Assembly (NCBI GenBank): GCA_964478455.1
Contig: CAYZJD010000284.1
Location: forward strand, 1-6,316
Direction of reading: 5' to 3'
From: CAYZJD01 sp964478455
GTDB taxonomy: Bacteria; Acidobacteriota; Terriglobia; Bryobacterales; Bryobacteraceae
Length of the DNA stretch: 6,316 nucleotides
Every line of letters begins with the position of its first letter. Positions within the stretch are counted from its first letter, which is position 1. Positions 1-6,293 of the stretch are shown one piece after another. Under the pieces are notes generated by a model. The model saw only the letters and a program-made list of their open reading frames with translations. It did no database searches and was not told where the DNA came from. Made by a program: the position numbers and the translations under genes.

Positions 1-9
1 CGTCAAGGC

Positions 10-38
10 GTGACAGATTCGCCCGGCGGCGCTATGAT
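10..38 (+). promoter_or_regulatory. Sigma-70-like promoter of the OmpA-family gene
   Basis: A -35-like hexamer GTGACA (10-15; 5 of 6 match to TTGACA) is followed, after exactly 17 bases, by a -10-like hexamer TATGAT (33-38; 5 of 6 match to TATAAT). Transcription would start around 44-46, giving a leader of only about 15 bases that still contains the AGGGA ribosome-binding site at 49-53. Both boxes and the spacing were read directly; activity is inferred. In GC-rich DNA such a good pair is unlikely to be random, but Acidobacteriota promoters are poorly characterised. Confidence 0.5.
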
Positions 39-59
39 CAGCACTGAAAGGGAAGCGCG

Positions 60-806
60 ATGACTATGCGGAAGACAGTTGAGGTGGTAGTGTGCGCTGT
101 CGTGTTTTCTCTGGCCGTGGCGGCCACGGGTTGCGCGACGAAGAAGTACGTGCGGGAAACGCTCGCTCCCGTGCAGCAGAAAGTGGGCGATCTCGAAAAG
201 AAGACGGCCGAGCAGGCCAGCTCGATTGACGAGCTGGAGAAGGGGGTGTCGCGGGCGGACGAGCGCGCGACATCGGCCGATAACCGCGCGGGAGCAGCGG
301 CGCGGGAAGCGGCGCGGGCAAACGAGCAGGCGGCGATGGCGGGGAAGGCCGCGGAGAACGCGCGGGGCATGGCAGAAAAGGAGACAGGCCGTGCGACCGA
401 CGCGGAACGCGTGCTGGCGACCCGGATCGAGAACGCCGACAACTTCAAGCCGGTCTCGACGGAGAGCATCCTGTTCGGTTTCGGACGGAGCAATCTCAGC
501 GAGGAGGCCCAGGCACAACTGGATGAGGCAGCCCGGAAGATCGCCGGGATGAAGCACTATCTCATCGAAGTGCAGGGCTTCACCGACAAGACGGGCTCGG
601 CGGATTACAACCTGGAACTGAGCCGGAAGCGGGCAGCGTCGGTCGTGCGGCACCTGACGGTGCAGCACAAGATCCCGCTGCACCGGATCCACGTCATGGG
701 ATACGGCGCCGAGTCGCCGGCGGCGGACAACAAGACGCGGGACGGGCGGAAGCAGAACCGGCGCGTCGAAGTGCGGGTGTACGCGGCGGAGATGGGGGCG
801 TCGTAA
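60..806 (+). CDS. OmpA-family peptidoglycan-binding lipoprotein
   Basis: This 248-residue protein is predicted to sit as a lipoprotein in the outer membrane and bind peptidoglycan. Residues 1-24 form a lipoprotein-type signal: a basic start (MRK), a hydrophobic stretch VVVCAVVFSLAV and a lipobox-like AATGC, with Cys25 as the lipidated residue. The -3 position is Ala rather than the usual Leu. Residues 30-128 are rich in Ala, Glu, Arg and Lys and look like a long helix or coiled coil. Residues 130-242 are an OmpA C-terminal domain: ILFGFGRSNLSEEA, then GFTDKTGSADYNLELSRKRA, then GYGAESP and NRRVEVRV. Asp176 and Arg191 match the diaminopimelate-contacting pair of E. coli OmpA (Asp241, Arg256). 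The ATG at 60 is chosen because AGGGA (49-53) lies 6 bases upstream; the ATG at 66 is a less well-spaced alternative. The protein is longer than a typical Pal because of the helical spacer, and no tol genes are in view, so no symbol is given. Its last 113 bp are overlapped antisense by the glycosidase frame. Confidence 0.93.
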   Translation: MTMRKTVEVVVCAVVFSLAVAATGCATKKYVRETLAPVQQKVGDLEKKTAEQASSIDELEKGVSRADERATSADNRAGAAAREAARANEQAAMAGKAAENARGMAEKETGRATDAERVLATRIENADNFKPVSTESILFGFGRSNLSEEAQAQLDEAARKIAGMKHYLIEVQGFTDKTGSADYNLELSRKRAASVVRHLTVQHKIPLHRIHVMGYGAESPAADNKTRDGRKQNRRVEVRVYAAEMGAS

Positions 807-2340
807 CTGCCGCGGCCGGCTGACCCCGGTCGACCGTGAGGAAGACATCTTCAGGGGACCGAACGGCGGACACCTCCGCCACAACGCTCAGGTCGCCATC
901 GGAGGCGGCGTCCGGAACACGAACTGCGATCTGGTAGAGGGCGGCGTAGCCGGGCGATAGCGCCCCGCCGATGTACTCGGCGGTGTGGCCGCCGATGCGC
1001 ACGGCGGGGTCGGCGACGACAACTGGAGCACCCTCTACGTTCTCACCCGCCGGGACGGGGGGATTCGCGGGTCCGAAGCCCGTGCCCCAGAGGATGACGA
1101 TCTCACCGGGCTTGGCCGGCGCGGTGGAGAGATCCGGAAAGAGTCTTGGGGGACCCACGAGGCTGAAATCGGTCCGCGTGGCCACGGCGTACTTGCCCGC
1201 CCAGAGAAAGAAAGCCGGATCGAACATTCGCGCTTCCGCAACGGCCGCGTCGCTCCTCAGACCGTTGTTGAGCACCTCGACCAACACCGGTCCAAGACCG
1301 GTGTCAGGGGCCTGCGCGTTGATCTGTTCCGGGCTGATGTAGGCGACGTAGGCGGGCCTGGCGTCGAAGGTGACCTCGACGCCGTCGAGCTTGGTTGGCA
1401 GCTTGCCGTTGACGATCTCCTCGGCGCGCCAGGCGCGGGTGGTCGGGGCGAGGTTCGTGCCGAGAATCGTCACCCACGAGCCGGGCGCGAAACCCGGGCG
1501 GAAGCTGGCTCCATTCACAACGCCGCCGGCGGCGATGACCGGTTTGGCGGCCCGCTTGTACACCCGAACGTACTCAGCCTGCATGAACTGCGGGAACACG
1601 GTGGTCTGGTCGGGGTAGCCGGGCCAGTTGCCGCCCACGGCCACGTTCAACAACATGTGGAACGGATGATCGAAGACCCAGCGCGCGCCGGCGGGCAGGT
1701 CCGCGGGGGTTGTCGTCTTGTACAGGTGATCATCGACGTACCAGCGGATCGCGTCCGGCTCCCATTCGATGGCGTAGAGATGAAAATCGTCGGCAAACCT
1801 GCGGCCGGAGGGCAAGGAGTAAGCCGCGCCGATGCCGCTGGCACCCGAGTAACCCGGACCGTGGATCGTGCCGTGAACGGTGGACGGTTCGCGGCCGATG
1901 TTCTCCATGATGTCGATCTCGCCGCAAGCGGGCCAGCCGGCGCTGCCGATGTCGTCGCCGAGCATCCAGAACGCCGGCCAGATGCCCTGGCTGTACGGGA
2001 TCTTGAGGAGGGCTTCAAAACGGCCATAGGTTTGGGAGAACTTGCCGCGGGTCAAGATGCGCGCGGAAGTGTACCTGCGGAACACGCCGTCGGCGCCGGT
2101 GTAGTCCTCGTTGACGGCCTTGATGACCAGCTTGCCGTTTTCGAGGTAGACGTTCTGCGGGCGGCTCGTGTAGTACTGGGACTCGTTGTTGCCCCAGCCG
2201 TGGCCGCCGATATCACAAGTCCATTTCGTGCTGTCGAGGCTCGCGCCGTCGAATTCGTCGCTCCAGGTGAGCGTCCAGCCGGGCGGGGCGGCCGGCGATG
2301 CCGCGCCGGCGAGCGCGAGCGCTAAGAAGAGTCGCACCAT
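694..2340 (-). CDS. Secreted GH16 glycoside hydrolase (laminarinase-like) with Solibacter-type C-terminal domain
   Basis: This 548-residue exported enzyme is predicted to cleave beta-1,3- or mixed-linkage beta-glucans. Residues 1-18 are a signal peptide (MVRLFLALALAGAASPA). The GH16 catalytic domain spans about 20-262: it opens with WTLTWSDEFDG, has WPAFWM at 121-126, and the active-site motif GEIDIMEN, where Glu141 is the expected nucleophile, Asp143 the assisting acid and Glu146 the acid/base. LNVAVGGNWPG (231-241) and YVRVYKR close the domain, as in laminarinase-type members. Residues about 266-504 match the TIGR03437-type C-terminal domain common in Solibacter relatives (VNGASF, GTNLAP, INAQAP, GTGFGPANPPVPAGE). 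Its role is unknown, perhaps surface attachment or carbohydrate contact. The ATG at 2340 has an AGGA 7 bases upstream. Residues after about 505 are a Pro/Ala/Arg-rich tail; from about 512 they are the antisense of the OmpA-family gene, so the functional end is probably near 829. No nearer in-frame stop exists. The exact glycan is not determinable here; a related GH16 specificity is possible. Confidence 0.92.
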   Translation of the reverse strand: MVRLFLALALAGAASPAAPPGWTLTWSDEFDGASLDSTKWTCDIGGHGWGNNESQYYTSRPQNVYLENGKLVIKAVNEDYTGADGVFRRYTSARILTRGKFSQTYGRFEALLKIPYSQGIWPAFWMLGDDIGSAGWPACGEIDIMENIGREPSTVHGTIHGPGYSGASGIGAAYSLPSGRRFADDFHLYAIEWEPDAIRWYVDDHLYKTTTPADLPAGARWVFDHPFHMLLNVAVGGNWPGYPDQTTVFPQFMQAEYVRVYKRAAKPVIAAGGVVNGASFRPGFAPGSWVTILGTNLAPTTRAWRAEEIVNGKLPTKLDGVEVTFDARPAYVAYISPEQINAQAPDTGLGPVLVEVLNNGLRSDAAVAEARMFDPAFFLWAGKYAVATRTDFSLVGPPRLFPDLSTAPAKPGEIVILWGTGFGPANPPVPAGENVEGAPVVVADPAVRIGGHTAEYIGGALSPGYAALYQIAVRVPDAASDGDLSVVAEVSAVRSPEDVFLTVDRGQPAAAVTTPPSPPRTPALRRAGSASARPASCCPPPATRRRIP

Positions 2341-2376
2341 GCCCGCATCCTAGCACGCGGACTCAGGAGCGAACCT

Positions 2377-2399
2377 CCTCGGTGGAGCGGGCCGCCAGG
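2377..2399. repeat. Dispersed 23-bp repeat, copy 1
   Basis: This 23-bp stretch starts cctcggtggagcggg and ends cgccagg. It recurs at 6294-6316 in the same orientation with a single C/T difference (22 of 23 identical). On the minus strand it lies about 37 bases upstream of the glycosidase start codon. A match this long is very unlikely by chance in 6.3 kb, so it is probably part of an intergenic repeat family. How far the repeat extends to the right cannot be seen, because copy 2 is cut by the window end. Confidence 0.7.
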
Positions 2400-2455
2400 A
2401 CTGCAATGTCGGCGGTCGCGCCGGCAAAAGGACTTTCCGCCGGCAGGACTTCCGG
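2393..2455. repeat. Cluster of short AGGACT-centred direct repeats
   Basis: The hexamer AGGACT occurs at 2397-2402, 2429-2434 and 2445-2450, and a variant AAGACT at 2466-2471. Two adjacent blocks align as an imperfect tandem duplication: 2421-2439 (ccggca, aa, aggactt, t, ccg) and 2440-2454 (ccggcaggacttccg), differing by four extra bases in the first. The cluster lies directly to the right of the 23-bp repeat, in the gap between ompH and the glycosidase gene, so it may be the body of the same repeat element. This is read by eye. Function is unknown. Confidence 0.45.
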
Positions 2456-2461
2456 CGTGGC

Positions 2462-2503
2462 GCGCAAGACTGCGCACTCCACATCGAAGATAGAGTCTTG
2501 CGC
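2462..2503 (-). terminator. Perfect 10-bp inverted repeat at the ompH 3' end (possible terminator or repeat terminus)
   Basis: The arms gcgcaagact (2462-2471) and agtcttgcgc (2494-2503) are perfectly complementary around a 22-base loop. The right arm begins in the last base of the ompH stop codon, so the ompH transcript would form this stem immediately after translation ends. There is no U-run after the stem and the loop is long, so it is not a classic intrinsic terminator. It could be a transcript-end stabilising stem or the end of the adjacent repeat cluster. Confidence 0.4.
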
Positions 2504-3093
2504 TACTTCTTCGCCGGGGCCGGTTCGGGTTTGGCCGGAGCCGCGGGGGCCGCAGCCGGCGCGCCGGCGGTGTTCTTGTCGTAGAGGCCGATAATGTCCT
2601 GGGTGATATCGATCGCGTTGGCGGCGTACAGCACCGGCGTCTGCGGCGAGCTGATGTCGAGGATCAGCGCGAAGCCGTTATCACGGGAGTACTTGTCGAT
2701 GACGACCATCATTTTCTGGCCGAGTTCCTGGAGGATCTTGTTCTGGTCCTGCTCGAGGTCGGCCTGGGCGTCTTCGGCGTCGCGGTTCAGCGCCTTCGTC
2801 TTCTGATCGATCTGCCTCATGTAGGACTGCTTCATTTCCTCGCTCATCGTGTTGCTGCCGCGGCTCAGTTGCTCGCGCAAGCCCGCGATCTCGGTCTGCC
2901 TGCCCTCGATCGCCTTCCGCCTCGGCTCATAGCGGGCCTGGAGGTCGGCGGCGGCTTTCTGGCCGTCGCGCGTGCCGAGGATCGCGTTCTGAACGTGAAT
3001 GACGCCGACCTTGGTCTGGGGCGGGTTGGTCTGCGCGCCGGCCATGCAGGCGACGAACGCAAGGGATGGAAGAAGGATCAGTTTGTGGGACAC
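2503..3093 (-). CDS. ompH: OmpH/Skp-family periplasmic chaperone
   Basis: This chaperone (196 residues from the GTG start) is expected to hold unfolded outer-membrane proteins in the periplasm and deliver them to the Bam complex. Residues 1-20 are a signal peptide (SHKLILLPSLAFVACMAGA), with likely cleavage after AGA; Cys16 gives a weak lipobox-like alternative. The Skp domain follows: KVGVIHVQNAI (28-38), a long charged helical hairpin at about 43-130 (RQTEIAGLREQL, MRQIDQKTKALNRDAEDAQ), the conserved return strand NGFALILDIS (139-148) and the typical end AIDITQDIIGLYD (160-172). A Pro/Ala/Lys tail (about 174-196) is extra compared with E. coli Skp, which is about 160 residues. The frame is open further upstream to an ATG at 3147, but the GTG at 3093 is chosen because it has a strong AGGAG and starts exactly at the signal peptide. 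It lies 54 bp downstream of bamA and is probably co-transcribed with it. Confidence 0.92.
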   Translation of the reverse strand: MSHKLILLPSLAFVACMAGAQTNPPQTKVGVIHVQNAILGTRDGQKAAADLQARYEPRRKAIEGRQTEIAGLREQLSRGSNTMSEEMKQSYMRQIDQKTKALNRDAEDAQADLEQDQNKILQELGQKMMVVIDKYSRDNGFALILDISSPQTPVLYAANAIDITQDIIGLYDKNTAGAPAAAPAAPAKPEPAPAKK

Positions 3094-3101
3094 TCTGACA
3101 G

Positions 3102-3106
3102 CTCCT
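3102..3106 (-). promoter_or_regulatory. Ribosome-binding site fixing the ompH GTG start
   Basis: On the minus strand AGGAG lies 8 bases before the GTG at 3093. Neither in-frame ATG upstream (3147 or 3126) has a comparable site, and using them would add 11 or 18 polar residues ahead of the signal peptide. This decides the start in favour of GTG. Confidence 0.75.
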
Positions 3107-3121
3107 GATGAAGTGTACGGT

Positions 3122-3146
3122 TGCATCATAGCAAGCCTGGGATGCA
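3122..3146 (-). other. Intercistronic stem-loop between bamA and ompH
   Basis: Six-base complementary arms, TGCATC (3122-3127) and GATGCA (3141-3146), surround a 13-base loop just after the bamA stop codon. There is no U-run, so it should not end transcription. It could protect or process the bamA-ompH message. A six-base stem can arise by chance, so confidence is low. Confidence 0.25.
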
Positions 3147-3147
3147 T

Positions 3148-6114
3148 CTAGAAGGTTCTGCCAATGGTGAAGCGGAACGTCCGGCGCTGCTCGTACAACG
3201 GATAGGGACGGCCGATCAGCGCCAGCGCGTTGAGGAACGTCGCCTGGTTTGGGAAGAAGGAGCGGTCGGCCACGATGGGCGGTTGCAGGAATTCACGCAC
3301 CAGGGTTGGGTTGTAGGCCCAATAGAGACGGAAAGGAGCATTCACCACCGGCATCAGCACCTGGATTTCGATCCCGGTCGAGGTTCGCAAGGCCTGAGTG
3401 CCGGGAGCGATGCGCGCCCGGTTCTCGAAGCCGGCCTGAGGAAAGCGGCCGTTCAACTCCGAGATGCGGCCGGGATTCATGGTGAGCTGCGCCGGCCGGC
3501 TGATCTTGTTCATGCCCGCGTCGAAGAAACCCGCCAGCGTCACCGGCCCCACGATCGGAATCCGGTATTCGAAATTGCCGATGAGCTGCGTGTCGCCGCC
3601 TGGGTAAATCATGCGGTAAATGGGGATCGTCTGGGTAACCGGGACGAAAGTGTCTTTGCCGTCAACGATGATCTTCTGCGTGCGCGCCGAGCCGTCATCG
3701 TTGTACACCTGGACCACGCCCTCGCTCGGAACGTAGGCCCACGGCCCCACCGACCAGATATCGAAGCCGCGGATGTCCTGCTCGCCGCCCATGTAAAACC
3801 GGCTGAACGGCGGCGCCAGCTTCCCGCCGTAGCCGCTGAGGAAGCTGCCCATCGCGCGCATGCCGATCACGTGCGATTTCCAGATGCCCCGGCGAAAATA
3901 CGTGGTGCTGATCACCGGCCGGACCATGTTCACGTTGCCGCCGAGGACACTGCCGGCGAATTCGGTGCCGATGTAGAGGCTCCTTCCTTGCGTCGGCGTG
4001 ATGGGGTGGTTCACCGTGTTGTAGGAATAGGCGGGAGTGATGCGGCTGGTCCGGATGCCGGTAAGGGAATTGGGGCCGCCCAGTCCCTGAAAGTTAAGGT
4101 ACTGGAAATACTGCTCCGCCGAGGTGGTAAGCGTCGTGATGTTGGAGATGTCGTAGCCGTAGGAGAGGCTCAAGCGCGCGAAGGTTCGCTTCAGCGGATA
4201 ACTTGTGAACACCGTGAAACCGCGCCCGTTGGAGACGTAGTTCAGCAGGTTGTCCCTGCCAAGCGCATCGAAAATCGGCAGCAGGTTGCGGCCGCTCAGC
4301 AGCGAGACCTCGCGCCCCTGGTCGAAGTTGAACCGCTGGAAATAGACGGTGAAGCCGACCTGCATCGGCCGGTCGAGGAAGTAAGGCTCGGTGAAGCCGA
4401 AGGTCGCGGCGCGGATGCGGTCGCCGAGCTGGGCGTCGAGGCTCAACGTTTCGCCGAGACCGAGGAAGTTGTTGGTGGCGTAATTGAAGCCGACAAAGCT
4501 GCCGGCAATGCCGGAGACGCCTCCTTGCAGGCCGACCGAATTCTTTCCGCGCTCTTTCACCTTGAGGGTGATATCGACGGTGTTGGTTCTCGTATCGCGC
4601 TTGATGTCGGCCGCCTCGTTCTCTTTGAGCACTTCGAAGTAGCCGAGCTGGTTCAGCCGCAGGATGCTCAGCTCCCACAGCCGGGTGCTGAACATGTCCC
4701 CTTCGTCGATGAGCAGCTCGCGCCGGATCACCTTGTCGCGGGTGGTGGTGTTGCCGGAAAAGTCGATCCGGCGGACGAAGAACTGCTTGCCCTCATCGAC
4801 GTTCATGATGAGGTTCAGCCGGTCGGAGTTCGGCAGGATCTCGAAGTCGGGTTCGGGGACGAAGTCGATGTAGCCGAACTGGCCGTAGAGCTTCCGCAGG
4901 TCCTCCATCCCCTTTCGCAACTTGGCAGTGGAGAAGACATCGCCCTGCTTCATCTGGAAGATCTCCCGCTCGATGAAGTCCTGGGTGCGGAAGAGCTTCA
5001 TGCCGATGAAATTGATCTTGTTCAGCCGGTACAGCTTGCCCTCTTCCAGCGCAACCGTGATGTCGGCCCGCTTGCCGGGCCGGCTCAGGAAGAAGGGCGG
5101 CACGCGGAACTTGCCGCCTCCGACGTCGCGGATGACGACGTCGTGCTCGAGCACGCGGGCGGTGAAGTAGCCCCGCTCCTGGTAGTGGTTGCGAATGCGG
5201 TCCTTATCCTCTTCGAGCTTGGTTGAGTCGAAGGACTTGGCGAAGATGCTTTCGAAGAGGATCGATTTCGGGATGCCGATGGGGCGCAGGTTCTTCATCG
5301 CCCGCCGCACGGCCCGGTCGCCGAAGACTTTGTTGCCGTCGATCTTGAGCTTGCCGACCTTGACTTTGGGCCCTTCCTTGACCACAAAGGTCACCTCGAG
5401 CGAGGAAGGCGGGATCCGCCGGATCTGCGGCTCCACCTGGGCGAACTGGCGCCCGCGCTCAGCCAGGTACTCCTGGAGCACGACTTTGGCCCGCTGCACC
5501 TTATTGGGATCGTACTGGCTCTCGACGGTCAGACCGACGCGCCGCTCCTTAAAGCGGTCCAGAATCTCGGAGGTGGTGATCGACTTCAGCCCTTCGTACT
5601 TGATCGAACGAACGATCTGCCGCTCGACGACAACGAACCGGACGATCTGCCCCTTGCGGCCGGGTTCGATCTCCAGCCGGATGTCATCAAAGCGGCCGGT
5701 ATTCCACAGCGCCATGAAATCGCGGTGCAGCGCTTCCTGATCGACTTTGTCGCCCTTCTTGGAGAAGATCAGCGCCCGCAGCGTGTCCTGGGGGACGCGC
5801 CGCGTGCCGCGGAACTCGATGGCTTCGATGACGTTCTCCACGGCCGCCGGCGGGGCCGGCTCGGCGGCGGCCGGCGGCGCTTCGAAGGCAGGCTTGGCGG
5901 GCTCGGGCTTCGGCTGCTGAGGTTCGGGCCTGGCTGGTTGTTCCTCGGCGGTCGGGACGGCCTCGAACGGGCTTTGGGGTTTGGGAGGCGCCGGCTTGGC
6001 GGGCGCGGGCGGTGGCGTCTTGGGCGGCGGACTCTCCTGCGCAGCCAGAGAAACAGGGGCCAAGGACCACAGGAAGGCAAAGAGAGTGGCCAGGCGGCGG
6101 AGCCTGTCAGGCAT
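3148..6114 (-). CDS. bamA: BamA, outer membrane protein assembly factor
   Basis: BamA is the outer-membrane channel that folds and inserts beta-barrel proteins. The 988-residue product starts with a signal peptide (about 1-24, MPDRLRRLATLFAFLWSLAPVSLA). A long Pro/Ala/Lys/Glu-rich stretch (about 25-92) follows, which most BamA proteins lack; E. coli BamA is about 810 residues. Five POTRA domains come next, at approximately 95-165, 166-247, 250-357, 360-440 and 444-521; recognisable pieces include IEAIEFRGTRRV, VGKLKIDGNKVF, LNKINFIGMKLF and VRRIDFSGNTTTRDKVIRREL. POTRA3 carries an insert near 325-347. The barrel spans about 525-988: it contains NNFLGLGETLSL, the loop-6 motif as FYMGGEQDIRGF (Arg782 being the conserved arginine), FEYRIPIVGPVTLAGFFDAG, and the terminal strand FRFTIGRTF ending in Phe, as outer-membrane beta-signals do. 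The ATG at 6114 starts at the signal peptide; AAGGA lies rather far upstream (about 13 bases). It is first in an apparent bamA-ompH operon. TamA is less likely given five POTRA domains and the ompH neighbour. Confidence 0.96.
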   Translation of the reverse strand: MPDRLRRLATLFAFLWSLAPVSLAAQESPPPKTPPPAPAKPAPPKPQSPFEAVPTAEEQPARPEPQQPKPEPAKPAFEAPPAAAEPAPPAAVENVIEAIEFRGTRRVPQDTLRALIFSKKGDKVDQEALHRDFMALWNTGRFDDIRLEIEPGRKGQIVRFVVVERQIVRSIKYEGLKSITTSEILDRFKERRVGLTVESQYDPNKVQRAKVVLQEYLAERGRQFAQVEPQIRRIPPSSLEVTFVVKEGPKVKVGKLKIDGNKVFGDRAVRRAMKNLRPIGIPKSILFESIFAKSFDSTKLEEDKDRIRNHYQERGYFTARVLEHDVVIRDVGGGKFRVPPFFLSRPGKRADITVALEEGKLYRLNKINFIGMKLFRTQDFIEREIFQMKQGDVFSTAKLRKGMEDLRKLYGQFGYIDFVPEPDFEILPNSDRLNLIMNVDEGKQFFVRRIDFSGNTTTRDKVIRRELLIDEGDMFSTRLWELSILRLNQLGYFEVLKENEAADIKRDTRTNTVDITLKVKERGKNSVGLQGGVSGIAGSFVGFNYATNNFLGLGETLSLDAQLGDRIRAATFGFTEPYFLDRPMQVGFTVYFQRFNFDQGREVSLLSGRNLLPIFDALGRDNLLNYVSNGRGFTVFTSYPLKRTFARLSLSYGYDISNITTLTTSAEQYFQYLNFQGLGGPNSLTGIRTSRITPAYSYNTVNHPITPTQGRSLYIGTEFAGSVLGGNVNMVRPVISTTYFRRGIWKSHVIGMRAMGSFLSGYGGKLAPPFSRFYMGGEQDIRGFDIWSVGPWAYVPSEGVVQVYNDDGSARTQKIIVDGKDTFVPVTQTIPIYRMIYPGGDTQLIGNFEYRIPIVGPVTLAGFFDAGMNKISRPAQLTMNPGRISELNGRFPQAGFENRARIAPGTQALRTSTGIEIQVLMPVVNAPFRLYWAYNPTLVREFLQPPIVADRSFFPNQATFLNALALIGRPYPLYEQRRTFRFTIGRTF

Positions 6115-6148
6115 TATCAGTCCAGGTTCCTTTCCACTCTACGTCCAC

Positions 6149-6177
6149 GCGACACACGGGAGGAACACCCGCGTCGC
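6149..6177 (-). other. Stem-loop in the bamA 5' leader
   Basis: The outer arms GCGAC (6149-6153) and GTCGC (6173-6177) and inner arms CGGG (6157-6160) and CCCG (6168-6171) can pair, with a small asymmetric internal loop and a 7-base apical loop. It lies about 35-63 bases before the bamA ATG, so it would be in the leader if the promoter is near 6254-6283. It does not cover the likely ribosome-binding site, and no known riboswitch pattern was recognised. Confidence 0.3.
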
Positions 6178-6253
6178 TTGAAGGACGCACACAGACGCTG
6201 TTTCGTTTCACGAGGCCGGCTAGCAAAATCAAGAGGTTGCTTGCGAAAGTCCT

Positions 6254-6283
6254 ATTCTACCCTGAAGCACGGCCAGACAACAA
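6254..6283 (-). promoter_or_regulatory. Possible promoter of the bamA-ompH operon
   Basis: On the minus strand TAGAAT (6259-6254; 5 of 6 match to TATAAT) lies 18 bases after TTGTTG (6283-6278; only 3 of 6 match to TTGACA). It would give a leader of roughly 130 bases before bamA. The surrounding 6190-6285 is AT-richer than the rest of the window, which suits a promoter region. The -35 box is poor, so this is a candidate only. Confidence 0.3.
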
Positions 6284-6293
6284 ACCGGCCGGG

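Noticed and set aside
1..63. Open plus-strand frame from the window edge ending at TGA 61-63, overlapping the OmpA-family ATG
   Set aside because: It could be the end of an upstream gene coupled by ATGA, but only 20 codons are visible, they show no recognisable motif, and a good promoter occupies the same bases.
827..836. Perfect palindrome CGGTCGACCG between the convergent genes, considered as a bidirectional terminator
   Set aside because: It has no loop and no T-run on either side, and it lies within the end of the glycosidase domain, so chance and coding constraint explain it.
3..884. Minus-strand open frame opposite the OmpA-family gene
   Set aside because: It is Arg/His/Leu-rich with no recognisable motif and lies opposite a clear OmpA-family lipoprotein.
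985..2325. A 446-codon open frame on the plus strand opposite the GH16 gene
   Set aside because: It is an antisense shadow: the minus-strand frame carries a signal peptide and catalytic motif, whereas this one shows low-complexity Gly/Arg/Val/Asp composition and no start signal of note.
2365..2379. Small hairpin AGGAG / CTCCT with a 5-base loop upstream of the glycosidase start
   Set aside because: The stem is only five bases, does not cover the AGGA ribosome-binding site, and overlaps the 23-bp repeat; not enough to call a regulatory element.
3094..3147. Longer ompH starting at ATG 3147 directly after the bamA stop codon
   Set aside because: There is no ribosome-binding site before that ATG, and it would put 18 polar residues ahead of the signal peptide; the GTG at 3093 has AGGAG at 8 bases.
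3121..5226. A 701-codon open frame on the plus strand opposite bamA
   Set aside because: It mirrors the bamA codon pattern in GC-rich DNA, its product is rich in His, Arg, Asp, Val and Ala with no family motif, and bamA on the other strand is unambiguous.
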